Positions 32,727 to 43,210 of a stretch of DNA of 64,000 nucleotides are shown here, piece by piece (within the stretch, counting starts at the first letter, position 1; the number at the start of each line of letters is the position of its first letter). Made by a program: the position numbers and the translations under genes. The stretch is from Clarkia xantiana subsp. parviflora (Eukaryota > Streptophyta > Magnoliopsida > Myrtales > Onagraceae). The notes beneath the pieces were generated by a model. It did not search any database, was not told where the DNA came from, and saw only the letters and a program-made list of their open reading frames with translations. The stretch spans positions 16,078,666 through 16,142,665 of the forward strand of contig JAPTYO010000005.1 in assembly GCA_036873135.1 (NCBI GenBank). The letters run 5' to 3'.

Positions 32727-33257
32727 CATGAGGGACTTTCAGTTCGTCGTGTCTTTCAACTCCCGACCTCCCGACTTTGGAGTCGGGGACCTTTTCCTTG
32801 ATAACGTCACTTGATACGAATCTTCTCGTCCACATTTCCTTGATACCTCGAGGATAATCACCAAATCCGAGAAGACTCCTCGGTTCCTCAGTCAATAAAT
32901 GCAGCAGATGACGAAGCGACGTCTTTGGCACCCGTGCCTGATTTTCCGCGCCTGCTTTTTCTGAAAAAGTGCTTTTCAGGTCGTTTCATCATTACGCCCG
33001 TTGCCATTCTGTACGTTTCATCTCAACGGCTCAGATTAAAACGCTTCGAATTCGACGATCCAGATTAGAACGCCCTTTCACCTGTCCTCTTCTCCTATAA
33101 AACCCTAACCCTGGGCACTGTTTCTTTTTACCGTTTCCGAAATTTCAAAAGCTCTCTGCAACTTTGAGAACTCAAGCTCTTCCTTGGCTTTCCATTCTCC
33201 GATCAACTTTCCGGCGACTTTTCAGATCATCCCCTCCAGTTCAAGTCATCATGTCTG

Positions 33258-33365
33258 GTAAGGATTTCTCTGTTGCTTGTATATCTTTTCCTTCATCTTT
33301 GCTTAGTTCGTTTGCAATTTTCCGAAAATCCCAATGTGCCTTTCCTTGCCATGGCTGATTTTCAG
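33258..33365 (+). other. Intron 1 of the antisense gene
   Basis: Donor G|gtaag after the third codon base of exon 1 and acceptor ttttcag|a. 108 bases, removing in-frame stops and joining M-S to D-S-V. Confidence 0.65.
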
Positions 33366-35069
33366 ACAGTGTATCAAGTTCCGAGGGGAGAAAGCCGTTC
33401 AATTTCGACTATGCACCCAACGACATTTCCAGTACTGCCTATGAGGCCGCTCTCCGGGAGGGCTGCATCACTTCTACCTGGGAGCCTCACTTCCCGTATC
33501 CTTGGCCTCGTCTCCCGAGTAACCTTGAGGTTACCCGTCCCCGGAAAGGAGAGGTGATTGTCTCCACGGGGCAAATATCGGCGGGGATTCGATTCCCCTT
33601 CTGCAGCACCCTGGTTGAGATGTGCAAACACTACAAGACGCATCCAACTACCTTCTCTCCCCATGCCATCCGCCTATGGAATGCCTTCCAGGTCCTCTGC
33701 TTCCGACAAAAGTGGGTTTACAAGACGCAACTCGCGATGTGCAGCTGGACCAATGACACCTGGAAGGTTGTGTAGGGTCGGGGACTCCTGATCGACACGA
33801 GGTCCGATAATAGTGGGTGGAAGAGGAGCTACTTCTTCATCCAGAACTCTTCGATCCCCTGGCCCCGATGGGAGGTGGAAGCGGACTCTCCTCCCGCTTA
33901 CCAGACCCTTCATCTTATCCAGCTTTACTGATGGGGGGAGTCCTATACTCCCCTCGATGCCAATTCTTTGACGGAGCGGGACCTGGTGAATGCCGGGATC
34001 CGCCTCCTCGACATAGTCTCTGGGGGTCAACTCTTCGACGGCCCCTCCAATAGGGTTCCTTGGGTAACGTTTCTAATCTCTGTTTTCCATTTGTTTGCAG
34101 CTAAGAAGGTATCCCTGCTGACCAATCTCATCCTTAAGCAGGGGGAGACCGACGCTGTCCGCCCTGCGCAGAAGAGGAAGTCGGCGAAGAAAGCTGCTGC
34201 TCCGTCGGGATCTCCCTCCGCGGAGAGAACAAAGCGGAGCCGCGTGGAAGTGGACAGACTCTTCGATGTCCAGAATGCTGAAGAAGGTAAAAAGCTCCGC
34301 CTAGCTATTAAATCATACAGAAAGCTAGTTCCTAAGGAGTTGGTTCCTTCAACCATGGAGGCCCGCATTGAAGATATTAAACGTGTCCTCGGAGGGGAAA
34401 CTCCCCGCGTCCTGAAGGCGGGCTACTACAACTTCCACAGGAAAGATCAATATGTTTCTCGGCGCGTCGTTTGGTGTAAGGGCCCTAACCAACTTCTTGA
34501 CTATGTTTCTGAAGCCTCTCGTCCTCTAGGTGCAGGTCACTCGGGAACTCCATCGGGTGCTGGAGCTTCAGCAGGGGCACCACCATCAGCAGGGGCGTCT
34601 CCTTCAGCAGGGGCGCCACTTTTCGGGGCTGGATACACCCCGACCGGCGATCAATTTCGTCGGGTGGAGAGTCTGGACTCCTCCGAGGAGACGGATGAGG
34701 GCGGCTCCCTGATTCCTCGTCGGAGGGCGGGGCAGTCCCCACTGAAACCAACCTCCAAGGGGCTGCCCCCCTCGCCTTCTCACAACAGCGACAACCGTCG
34801 CCCATCCATGACTTCACCTCCTCTCCGACTCGAGTCGGCCCTTCTCCTCTCCCCTTCGACGGGATTTTTTACAAGGTCCACGACCCCGCGCAGAAGGAAG
34901 CTCCCTGGACCCCGATCCAAACGCTGCAAGGGGTCCAGCTCCGACAGGGGGACACATACCACAGCTGGCCCCACATCTGCTAGCAGGTTCAATCCTGCCC
35001 AGTCCGATTTCTTTGGATCGGGAGGGCATCCGTCGGGATGTCCAAGAAATGTCTATCCGCCGGATAGAG

Positions 35070-35147
35070 GTAAGACTCTCATTCTTCTCCTTTTCATCAA
35101 TAAGGCAAGTTATTCATATGCTAACACTTCTCTTCTTCCCTTCGCAG
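35070..35147 (+). other. Last intron of the antisense gene
   Basis: Donor gag|gtaag and acceptor cttcgcag|gaa. The intron is 78 bases with a pyrimidine tract and a ctaac branch-like word. Splicing keeps the frame (RRIE-EMADIN). Confidence 0.7.
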
Positions 35148-35939
35148 GAAATGGCGGACATCAACCGCTGCTTCGGGTACATCTTCGCCTTCGAGGAAGC
35201 CCTGGAGCAGGAGCGGGCAAAAGAGGCTCCCGCGGTCATATCCAAGCTTGAGGAGGATCTCGCGGCCTCCGAGTCTTCGCGGGGAAAACTGGCCAAGGAG
35301 CAAGCCATCCTCGACCGAAAGACTCGGGACCTCCAAAAGCAGGTTCGTGACTTCGAGGGGCTCCTGAAGCGGGAGCGGCGGGAGCGGCAAATTGCTGAGG
35401 ACAAACTTGTCCTTGAAAAGAAGGCTCTGGAGGAGCAAATTGCTGAGGTCCCTGCGCAGCTGGTCACGGCTGAGGCCAAGGGCCGAGAAGATTATCGGGG
35501 GTCCGAGGACTTCCAAGCTGATGCGGTGAAGTTCTGCAGCGCGGAGGTGGAGAACACCCTCTTCAACGCAGTCGAGGAACTCCATCTGGAGTATGGCGAT
35601 GCCATCAACTTCGACAAGTCTCCGTCTCTCGCTCCCTTCGCGAATAAATACTTTGCCCTCTCGGAGGAGAGTGATGAGGGGAGCACTCCTGCGGTTGCTG
35701 AAGACATGGCGGAGCCTCCAAGTGCCGACGCCCCGATAATCGACCCTTCAGCAGCTGAACCTGTGGAGCCTTCTGCCATAGATCTTGTGGACCCTGCTCT
35801 CGCTGACGCCAACAAGGACCAAGCTTAACTGCTTCATCTTCAGAGTCCTTGTATTTTTCCTCATTTTGTAATCCTCAGGCCTTTGAGCCCTCCTTAATAT
35901 TAGACTATCTTAGTTCCGATTTTCTCTTGCACTTCTCAA

Positions 35940-36310
35940 AGCGACTTAACTATGCCACTTAAGGCATTTCCACACATCACTTAAGACGATCTAATCACTT
36001 GCACCGCCTAAGGCGACTTAATACCGTGCACCACTTAAGGCGACTTTCCAACACTTAGAATAAATCCAAGAACAATGCATCACTTAAGACGACTTAATCT
36101 CGTGCACCACTTAAGGCGACTTAATCTCGTGCACCACTTAAGGCGACTCAACAACACTTTGAATAAATCTAAGAACAATTCTGATCGGAAGTTACCTCTT
36201 TATTTATTGATGGCACATAATCTGTTTACATCAAATCGAACGATAAATAACTAACACCACTTAAGGCGATTTTACATCGGGCACCACTTAAGGCGACTTT
36301 TCATCGGGCA
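35940..36310. repeat. Degenerate tandem motif between antisense gene and integrase
   Basis: The word caccacttaaggcgactt recurs about ten times at irregular spacing, sometimes with variant spacers such as aatctcgtg. It lies where the two convergent coding regions end, so it may hold transcript ends for both strands. Confidence 0.85.
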
Positions 36311-36329
36311 CCACTTAAGGAGACTTTTA

Positions 36330-37250
36330 TCAAGCATGACATTTCTTCAAGTGTTCGCCACTAAAAGAATGCTTCAATAATCTGCCATCGAGGTCTTCCA
36401 ACTTGTACGCATTCGGAGCTGGCATCCCCACGACCTTGTAAGGTCCTTCCCATTTTGGTGACATCTTGTTGATCCGATCCAAAAGGGTAAACTCATTCCG
36501 ACGCCAAACTAGTTCTCCTACGAAGAATTTTCGGGACTTAACTCGCCGGTTGTAATATCTGGCCGTCGCCAAACGCATTCGAGCCTGTACTTCATCGGCT
36601 TCCCGCCTCTTTTCCTCGAGCAAGTCCAAATCCAGACGTCTCATTTCATCATTCGTTAGAGGCTCATAATATCTCATCCGATGGGACGCCACAGCTACCT
36701 CCACGGGAGCAACAGCCTCCGTGCCATAAACAAGGCCAAACGGAGTCTCCCCAGTTGATCGTTTGGGTGTCGTTCTAACAGCCCAAAGCACGTTTTCCAG
36801 CTCGTTCAGCCATTTGCCCTTCAAGGCATAGACCCTTTTCTTCAGGCCATCCATCACGATTTTGTTGGCTGACTCCACCTGGCCATTAGTCTGAGCATGA
36901 TGGACAGAGGCTGTCCGATGCTCGATATTCAACTCCTCCAAATACTCCTTCACTTGAGCCCCGTTAAACGGTGGACCATTATCGCTGATCACCACCTTAG
37001 GAATCCCGTATCTGGATACAATATGGGTCTGAAGAAACTTGACGATCTGGTTCCCCGTCGTCTTGGCCAATGCCTTAACTTCTATCCATTTCGAAAAATA
37101 ATCGATAACCACAAGCAAATACTTACACTGACCTTGTGCCTGCGGGAGAGGTCCCACCAAGTCGATACCCCACTGCGCGAAGGGCCAAGCACTCTTGATA
37201 GACGTCAGATTAGCAGCGGAGCCACGATATTCGGGGCGTACCTCTGGCAC
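36330..37250 (-). CDS. Integrase of the gypsy element (open for 306 codons)
   Basis: The DDE catalytic triad is readable: WGIDLVGPLP (first Asp), VISDNGPPFNG (second Asp) and QTNGQVESANK (Glu). The C-terminal part has the GPY/F-type motif WEGPYKVVGM and ends LKKCHA with no chromodomain, which points to a Tat/Athila-type rather than a chromovirus. The HHCC zinc domain lies in the neighbouring frame to the right, so a frameshift at about 37230 separates it. Integrase would insert element cDNA into chromosomal DNA. Confidence 0.9.
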   Translation of the reverse strand: MPEVRPEYRGSAANLTSIKSAWPFAQWGIDLVGPLPQAQGQCKYLLVVIDYFSKWIEVKALAKTTGNQIVKFLQTHIVSRYGIPKVVISDNGPPFNGAQVKEYLEELNIEHRTASVHHAQTNGQVESANKIVMDGLKKRVYALKGKWLNELENVLWAVRTTPKRSTGETPFGLVYGTEAVAPVEVAVASHRMRYYEPLTNDEMRRLDLDLLEEKRREADEVQARMRLATARYYNRRVKSRKFFVGELVWRRNEFTLLDRINKMSPKWEGPYKVVGMPAPNAYKLEDLDGRLLKHSFSGEHLKKCHA

Positions 37251-38095
37251 GCGTCACAGGATCGGACTAACATCGTCGCCTCCTTGCTCATCGTAGGCCA
37301 ATAATAGCCCAGATTCAACACCTTCCTCGTAATGGATCGGGCCCCTTCATGACAAGCCGCGACCCCTTCGTGCACTTCCCTCATGATTCGACTTGTGTCG
37401 GGCTCCGCCACACATTTCAAGTAAGGAGTCGAGAACCACCCCTTTTTGTACAGCTGATTGTCCAGCACCACGTAATTAACCGCGATCCGACGTATCCTAT
37501 CAGCTAGTACTCCATCATCAGGGACTGCCCCCGTAGTCAGATACGCGACTATCGGGGTCATCCAAGTGGGTTTCTCCTCTGATCCTGCTTCAATAGCACA
37601 CACCTCCGACGGGTCGGTGGTCGACAAGATCACCCTCTCCAGAAAGTGCACCTTCCGATTTTCCTCTAGGGGTGCCCCCAAGGCAAATTTGCTCAAGGCA
37701 TCTGCTTCTACGTTTTCCTCCCTCGGGATCGCCTCGATGTCGAAACTTTTGAAGCTCTCCTTCAAGACTTGCACCTCGCGAAGGTACTTTTTCATCATCG
37801 GGCTCTTCGCCTCATATCGTCCTTGGACTTGATTCACGATCAGGCCCGCGTCACATTTCACCCGTAAATGAGCAACTCCCGTACCTTTGGCAATTTTGAG
37901 GCCTGTGATGAGAGCCTCATACTCAGCTTCGTTGTTCGTGGCTCTGAACGTTAAGGCCAAAGCATATCGAAGGGGCTCACCCCCGCCTGGTGGTATCAAC
38001 ACGAACCCTGCTCCGGATCCGTTTGAACTCGAAGAGCCGTCCGTATACATCTCCCAAGTATTTTCCTCATTTGACTGTTCTGATTGCTCTGCCAT
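37205..38095 (-). pseudogene. Second RNase H and integrase zinc domain of the gypsy element
   Basis: The frame opens with WEMYTDGSSSSNGSGAGFVL, an RNase H of archaeal type with the TDG, NEAEYEAL and DAGLIV(N) catalytic stretches and ADALSKFAL, a plant Tat-lineage trait. It continues to the H-H-C-C zinc finger (HEGVAACHEG, RSCDACQRY). It breaks by frameshift at the start of the integrase core. Confidence 0.88.
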
Positions 38096-38101
38096 TTCTG
38101 G

Positions 38102-39550
38102 TTACTCTGCTATCGGGACCTCCATGGTTGTCCCCTCTACAGGGCCCGCTTCTTCCAGATCGGGGGCTGTAGACTCTGCTATAAAATACGCCAACGCCTG
38201 GCCCTTAATAGCCGTTCTCGGAGCAAAGTGTATGCGAAACTCACTAAGCTCGACTGCCCATTTCACTAATCTTCCCGACGCATCAGGTCGGTTCAAAAAA
38301 TGCTTCAGAGGTTGATTCGTCAACACAGTAATCTCATGCGCATGGAAGTAAGGCCTCAGCTTCCGAGCAGTAATAATCAACGCAAAGAGATACTTCTCAA
38401 CAGTGGGATAATTCATTTCAAATTTGGCAAACGCCTTTCTTACATAATAAACGGGGACTTGATTACCCTCGACAACCTTCACTAACACAGAGCTAATGGC
38501 AAATTCAGAAACAGCCAAATATAGATAGAGCAGCTCGCCTAGGATCGGTTTCGCCAATGGCGTAAGGGTGCGAAGGTGCTGCTTGAGTGCCTGGAACGCC
38601 TCTTCACACTTGGCAGTCCACTCAAACTTCTTGTTGGCCCTCAGAACTTCAAAAAACGGCATAGATCGGTCACTTGCCTTGGACAGGAAGCGATTCATTG
38701 CAGCCAGTCGGCCATTCAGCACTTGCACCTCCTGATGGTTTATTGGAGACTGCATCTCCTCGATTGCCCTCAGCTTCTCAAGGTTCACCTCAATTCCTCG
38801 CTGGCTTACCATAAAGCCCAAAAACTTCCCTGAGTGGACTCCGAAGGCACACTTGGTCGGGTTCAAGCGAACCTGATGAAGCCTCATCCGCTCAAACGCC
38901 GTAGCCAGGTTGTAAACATGATCCTGTCGGGACTTCACCAGCATATCGTCCACGTAAGCCTCCATGGTTTTCCCCAGCATGTCTCCGAACAGCTTGTTTA
39001 CCATCCGCTGGTAGGTTGCCCCGGCATTGATCAATCCGAAAGGCATGACATCATAATGATAGATGTCACTGTCGGCATAAAAGGCAGTGTGGGGGCATCC
39101 TCCTTAGCCATCTTGATCTGATTATAGCCCGAGTAAGCATCCATGAAGCTCAGCAATTCATGTCCCGACGTGGCATCCACCAACTGGTCGATTCTCGGAA
39201 GCGGGTAACAGTCCTTCGGGCAAGCCTTATTCAGGTCGCGGAAATCAACGCACATCCGCCACTTCCCATTGCTCTTCTTCACCAGCACCGGGTTGGCGAC
39301 CCAAGTTTGGAATCAGAGCTCCTTAATAAATCCAGCATCGAGCAACCTGCCCACCTCCTGCTGGATCGCGATCCTCTTGTCCGCGCCCATCGGACGCCTT
39401 TTCTGCGCGATAGGCTTAATCGCGGGATCAATCTTCAATTCATGCACGATCACATCGGGGCTTATTCCTGGCATGTCACTCGGGGACCAGGCAAACAGCT
39501 CCTTGAACTCTTTCAATAGCTCGATCAATTCTTGGGCCCTCTCGTCAGAC
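38102..39550 (-). pseudogene. Reverse transcriptase and first RNase H of the gypsy element
   Basis: Going downstream on the minus strand: FAWSPSDMPGISPDVIVHEL, RRPMGADKR, then a TGA stop near 39313-39315 in FIKEL*FQTWVANP (probably from CGA). Next is VDFRDLNKACPKD, a one-base loss near 39078 that breaks LPFYADSD, then MPFGLINAGATYQRMVNKLF and the catalytic AYVDDMLVKS. RNase H follows (FEWTAKCEEAFQALKQHL). Non-functional as it stands. Confidence 0.92.
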
Positions 39551-40705
39551 AGGGCGACCCGATTTTCACCTTCCTCTGAGGTCCGTCAATCTCGACCTCC
39601 TTCAAATCCTCCATTGGGGTGGGACGCCCAAACTCCTCTCTGGGATCAGCATCTGTCTGGAGGATAGTCATGGCCTCCCGTCTTTTCCTTCGGGTGGCAT
39701 TAACATAGCACCTCCTGGAAGCCACCTGGTCGCCCTTGACCTCCCCCACTTCGTGGTCAGTCAGGGGGTTGATGGTGGTTCTCCCGATAATAGCGTTGTA
39801 CGTCCCTGCAGACTCAACCACCACGAAGTCCACATTTCTCCTCTCCGCTTTCCACCCGCTACCGAACTCCACTGGTAAGGTGATCATTCCCAACAGATAG
39901 GAGGTAATACCGGAGAACCCGACCATCGGAAAGATCACCTCCTTGAGATCCTTCTTTGTTTTCCCCATGGCTTCCAGCGCATCCATAAACAGAATGTCGG
40001 AGGAGCTCCTCCATCGATCAATATCCGCTTCATCTCGTACCCATCCACGTCCAGGGTCACGACCAAAGCATCATCGTGTGGACTCTCCACACCTACAAGA
40101 TCCTCTGCTGAAAAGGAAATCACCATCTCTTCCTTCGCAGTCCAGGATCGGGACCTCTTACCCAGCACCACAGCAGCGGAAATTCTAGAGGCGTAGACCT
40201 CCCGAGAGGCTGTGGTGTCACCTCCTGCGGCAAATCCTCCGTGAATCACATTGATTGTGCCTCGCTTCTCCTTACGGGCGCCATAGGACTCTGGTTCCGA
40301 CTTCTTCTTCTTCGGGGACCGATCGCGGGATCGGGAACGGGACCGCGATCGGGAGCGGGAACGACACCGCCTTTCAGCCACAAACTCCTTAAGCTTCCCC
40401 TTCTGGATCAGCTTTTCAATTTCCTTCTTCAAATCCCGACAATGGTTAGTGTCGTGACCGCTGGCGCGGTGGAACCGACAGTAACGATCGGTGCGGGATC
40501 CCATAAACTCTCCTTCCTTCTTCGGGGGGTACCTAGAGATACCCTGTCGATCAATGACCGCTAGCACCTCCGCCATGGAGCTATTGAGAGGGATGCTATA
40601 GTCCTCCCGCTTATCCTTCCTCGGGGGACGCCTGTCCTCCCTTCGATCAGAACGACCTCGAGTCCAACTGCCCTCGGACTTATCCTTCCGCTTATGGTCG
40701 TCCAA
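39525..40705 (-). pseudogene. Gag zinc knuckle and protease region of the gypsy element
   Basis: The region has an Arg/Ser-rich stretch (repeated RS near 40330-40375) and the knuckle-like YCRFHRASGHDTNHCRDLKK. The aspartic protease signature MKRILIDGG is hit by a one-base loss right after the GG (about 40010), followed in the other frame by MDALEAMGKTKKDL and AIIGRTTINPL. A further frameshift near 39570 separates this from RT. Confidence 0.88.
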
Positions 40706-41854
40706 TGGCTTGAGCGACTGCCTCCCCTTATCGACTTCGGAGGATCAAGCTCTCCGGCAGCTATTTTCGACTCTTGCACGTCGATCTGCTGCTTCACCCT
40801 CTTCTATAGTGCCTCCATGTTCCACACAGCCTTCTCAGCCACGCTGTGCATCAGGTCGGAACCATAGGGGGCTGTTAGGTTCCGCAGGAAGGTGCGAATG
40901 GTCTCTCCCTCCGATATCTCCTCGTCGATCTCTGCCACGCTAGCAGTATACCGCTGGTAGTAATGTGCCAGCGATTCGTCGGGCCTCTGCACCACCTGGG
41001 CGAGGGACCTCACGCTCTTCAAGAGGCGCCGACGATCCTGGTACTGCTGGATGAAACGGTCGTGCATATCAGCCCAGCAGGTGATGCACCCTGGGGGCAG
41101 GCTGAAGAACCAGGTCAAGGCCCTTTCACCAAGTGTATTCGGGAACAGTACACACACGATATCATCGTTCAGGGCTCTGCCCAGACAAGCCATGAGGTGC
41201 TTCTGGACATGACGAACCGGATCTCCCTCGCCATCATACTCCTTCACTGTGGGGATACCCAGCCCTGGCGGGGCAAGGGTGTCTATTAGTCGGGGAACGA
41301 AGGGATGGGTGGATCGATCCCTCAGTTCCGACATCATCGACTTCTGCTCCCTCATATAGATGTTCACGATCTTCACCACCTGATCGGGGGTGATGGGACC
41401 ATTGAGGGGAATGGTCCTATGCTGCACTGGTCCTGGCCCGTCGACCACAAATCGCTCTGATTGAGCGGGCTCCTTACCCTTATTCTGGCTCCTAGGTTGG
41501 GCCTCCTGCACATTCGGAACCTCTGCTAGCGGGGGCACCTCCTCCTGCCTCTTGGCCGCCTCTCTCCGCTCTAAGAGAGCCTCCACGGCCGCCAAAAACA
41601 TCGGCATGGCATCCGCCACAGCCTTCGTCAGATCCGCGTTTGGAGGAGCCTCCTCCTCCCTATTCTCTTGGTGTTGAACAGCATCCTCAGGAACTTCGTT
41701 GTGCCCCCCCTGTCCGGGAGACCTCAGCAGGGAGGTTTTGGTCCTCAGCACGCACCGGTTGCGGATTAAAAGTCGTCCCGGCAGAATGACGGGAACCACC
41801 AGATTGTCCTTGCCTTCTCTGCTTACCAGCCGTCATTGAACGAGTAGAAGTCAT
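40561..41854 (-). pseudogene. gag of the gypsy element
   Basis: The likely start is the ATG at 41852-41854 (MTSTRSMTAG), close to the PBS. The frame is lost at a seven-C run (41704-41710) and then continues as HNEVPEDAVQHQENREEEAP through the capsid-like block TWFFSLPPGCITCWADMHDR, FIQQYQDRRRLLKS and HYYQRYTASVAEIDEEISEG. A stop near 40804 and a frame change lead to the zinc-knuckle part. Confidence 0.88.
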
Positions 41855-41872
41855 ACTAGCTTTTCGTCACGA

Positions 41873-41891
41873 TTCCCACAGACGACGCCAA
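41873..41891 (-). other. Primer binding site of the gypsy element
   Basis: On the minus strand, directly after the 5' LTR, ttggcgtcgtctgtggg matches the TTGGCGCCGTCTGTGGG primer site common in plant gypsy elements with one change. Confidence 0.85.
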
Positions 41892-42609
41892 TGTTGGATC
41901 ACGGTTGGAACTCCGGTACGGTCTTGACGGCGATCCGAACTCCTTCGCTCCACGTTATCCTGCAAGAGGGGATAGACCGGGCGGTGACCCAGAATCCCTC
42001 TCCGATACTTAAATGAGTATCTCGTATAAACTGGTAAGCAAGAGTCTCAAAGAGTGTATATAAAAACGTATTCAATCTGAGGTAACTTCTGCCCTTTTAT
42101 GGACGAAGAACTACCTCAGTTACCTGGAGAACCGCTGGGGCGGTTAGCCCACGCTCCGCGTATCTCGGCCACGATCCCGCCTATCTAGGCCATGATCTCG
42201 CCTATCTCGGCCACGCTCCGCGTATCTCGGCCACGACCCCGCCTATCTAGGCCATGATCTCGCTTATCTTGGCCACGCTCCACGTATCTCGGCCTCAACC
42301 TCTGATAGCAAGTCCCGACTAGTATCGGGGACTCTAGAGTTATCTCATTGTGTCACCGCTCGGGGCCCCTCGTCATCGTGACAGGGCCAATCATTCTCAG
42401 GGGTTCGTCATCGGGGCCTACTTAAAGGCATCTCATCGGGAGCGCCTAGCTCGCCTATCGGGACCGACTCTGTCGGGACCTTTTACCGTCAGGACTCCCT
42501 CTGTCGGGACCCTTCACCTTGGTCACCTTGACCTCCTTTTAGGGCCCAGTGGGCCTATTCACCGTTTACTCACTGTTAAAGGGCCTAACGGCCATAGAGA
42601 AACCCATCA
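41892..42609 (-). repeat. 5' LTR of the gypsy element
   Basis: 718 bp, same ends as the left copy. A tataaaaacg stretch at 42058-42067 lies within the LTR and might be a TATA-like or merely AT-rich word. Confidence 0.95.
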
Positions 42610-43210
42610 CTTGGCTGCTTCCATGATTCGGCCGGGTATGGCCTTTCATAGTAAGTTGCACTAGAGTGGGATCCTTGAGGTCCTACACTGTAGTATTGAG
42701 GGTTGGCAACCGGGGGTTGTCTTCCCTGTTGCTTTGGAGCTTCTCTTCGGGCTGTTTCATGAGACACTGCTTCTCTGCAGGATATGCTTGGGCAGGTGGT
42801 GGCGGTGGTGGGGGAGGCGGTGGAGGCACGTAGCCTTGATTTCTTAGAGTATCCCTGAAGGCCAGGAGTTCCTCTATTGCCTGCATCATTGCGGGAGTTA
42901 CGGTTAGGGCAGCTTGTGCGCCTTGTGTGTATGTATCCTGAGGTTGCTGGTTGTTAGCCGGCATTCCGAAAGGTTGTTCCTCTTCCGTGCGTGTTCTTCA
43001 CTCAAAACCTGGTGGGGGTTTATTGGTTTGAGCTGTATTCTTTGTCTGAGCATTGAGAGCTTCCTCCGAAGAAGCTGTGGATATAGCCTCCGGGATATCC
43101 TCAGGACCTGACTGTTTTCTCTTGGATTGTGCCCTGCTGGGCTCTCCTGTAGTGTTTCTTCTCTTTGCACATTAGCTATTGCTGGTAAGTGAGTGCTTGT
43201 TCGTTCGAGT
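42610..43210 (-). pseudogene. Host Ty3/gypsy gag, 5' portion
   Basis: The reverse strand runs from a leader after the PBS through ANVQREETLQESPAGHNPRE and MPANNQQPQDTYTQGAQAAL, TVTPAMMQAIEELLAFRDTL, an 11-proline run and YERPYPAESWKQPS, where the insertion occurred. With one TSD copy removed, the frame passes straight into NLNERQGREAFHYQQ at 31995. Two frameshifts exist upstream. The layout matches the gag at 57741. Confidence 0.8.

Larger units (their letters stand above)
33251..35828 (+). pseudogene. Antisense accessory gene of the gypsy element (gypsy-type transposon / coiled-coil protein)
   Basis: Coding on the plus strand, opposite to gag-pol. It starts ATGTCTG at 33251 with a GT-AG intron 33258-33365, after which the frame reads MSDSVSSSEGRKPFNFDYAP and EAALREGCITSTWEPHFPYP. 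The Trp-rich part (IRLWNAFQVLCFRQKW, then WTNDTWKVV) resembles the plant 'putative gypsy type transposon' domain. TAG at about 33774 and TGA at about 33929 interrupt it. A second GT-AG intron at 35070-35147 has a ctaac branch-like site and joins RRIE to EMADIN. The end (35148-35828) is a long Glu/Lys/Arg coiled coil (about residues EEALEQERAKEAPAVISKLE onward) and an acidic Ala/Pro tail with stop at 35826-35828. The function is unknown. Confidence 0.75.
31996..42609 (-). mobile_element. Complete Ty3/gypsy retrotransposon, Tat/Grande-like layout, 10.6 kb
   Basis: Two 718-bp LTRs (31996-32713 and 41892-42609) begin TGTTGGATCAC and end ACCCATCA on the plus strand. The 5-bp duplication CTTGG lies at 31991-31995 and 42610-42614. 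On the minus strand the order is LTR, PBS, gag, protease, RT, RNase H, integrase, then an accessory gene on the opposite strand, polypurine tract, LTR. Counting by eye, the LTRs differ at about 28 of 718 positions (about 4 per cent), so the insertion is fairly recent. Gag and pol have several frameshifts and one clear nonsense codon, so it cannot move on its own. Confidence 0.95.

Noticed and set aside
32454..32801. 115-codon open frame in the gypsy LTR
   Set aside because: Lies within the LTR, recurs in the other LTR only because the LTRs are duplicates, and has no domain.
34064..34100. A further intron of the antisense gene
   Set aside because: GT and AG borders are present, but the 37-base span is too short for a plant intron and the frame is open through it.
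36000..36310. Spaced repeats as a CRISPR array
   Set aside because: Spacers are themselves repetitive and variable in length, and the locus is inside a plant retrotransposon.
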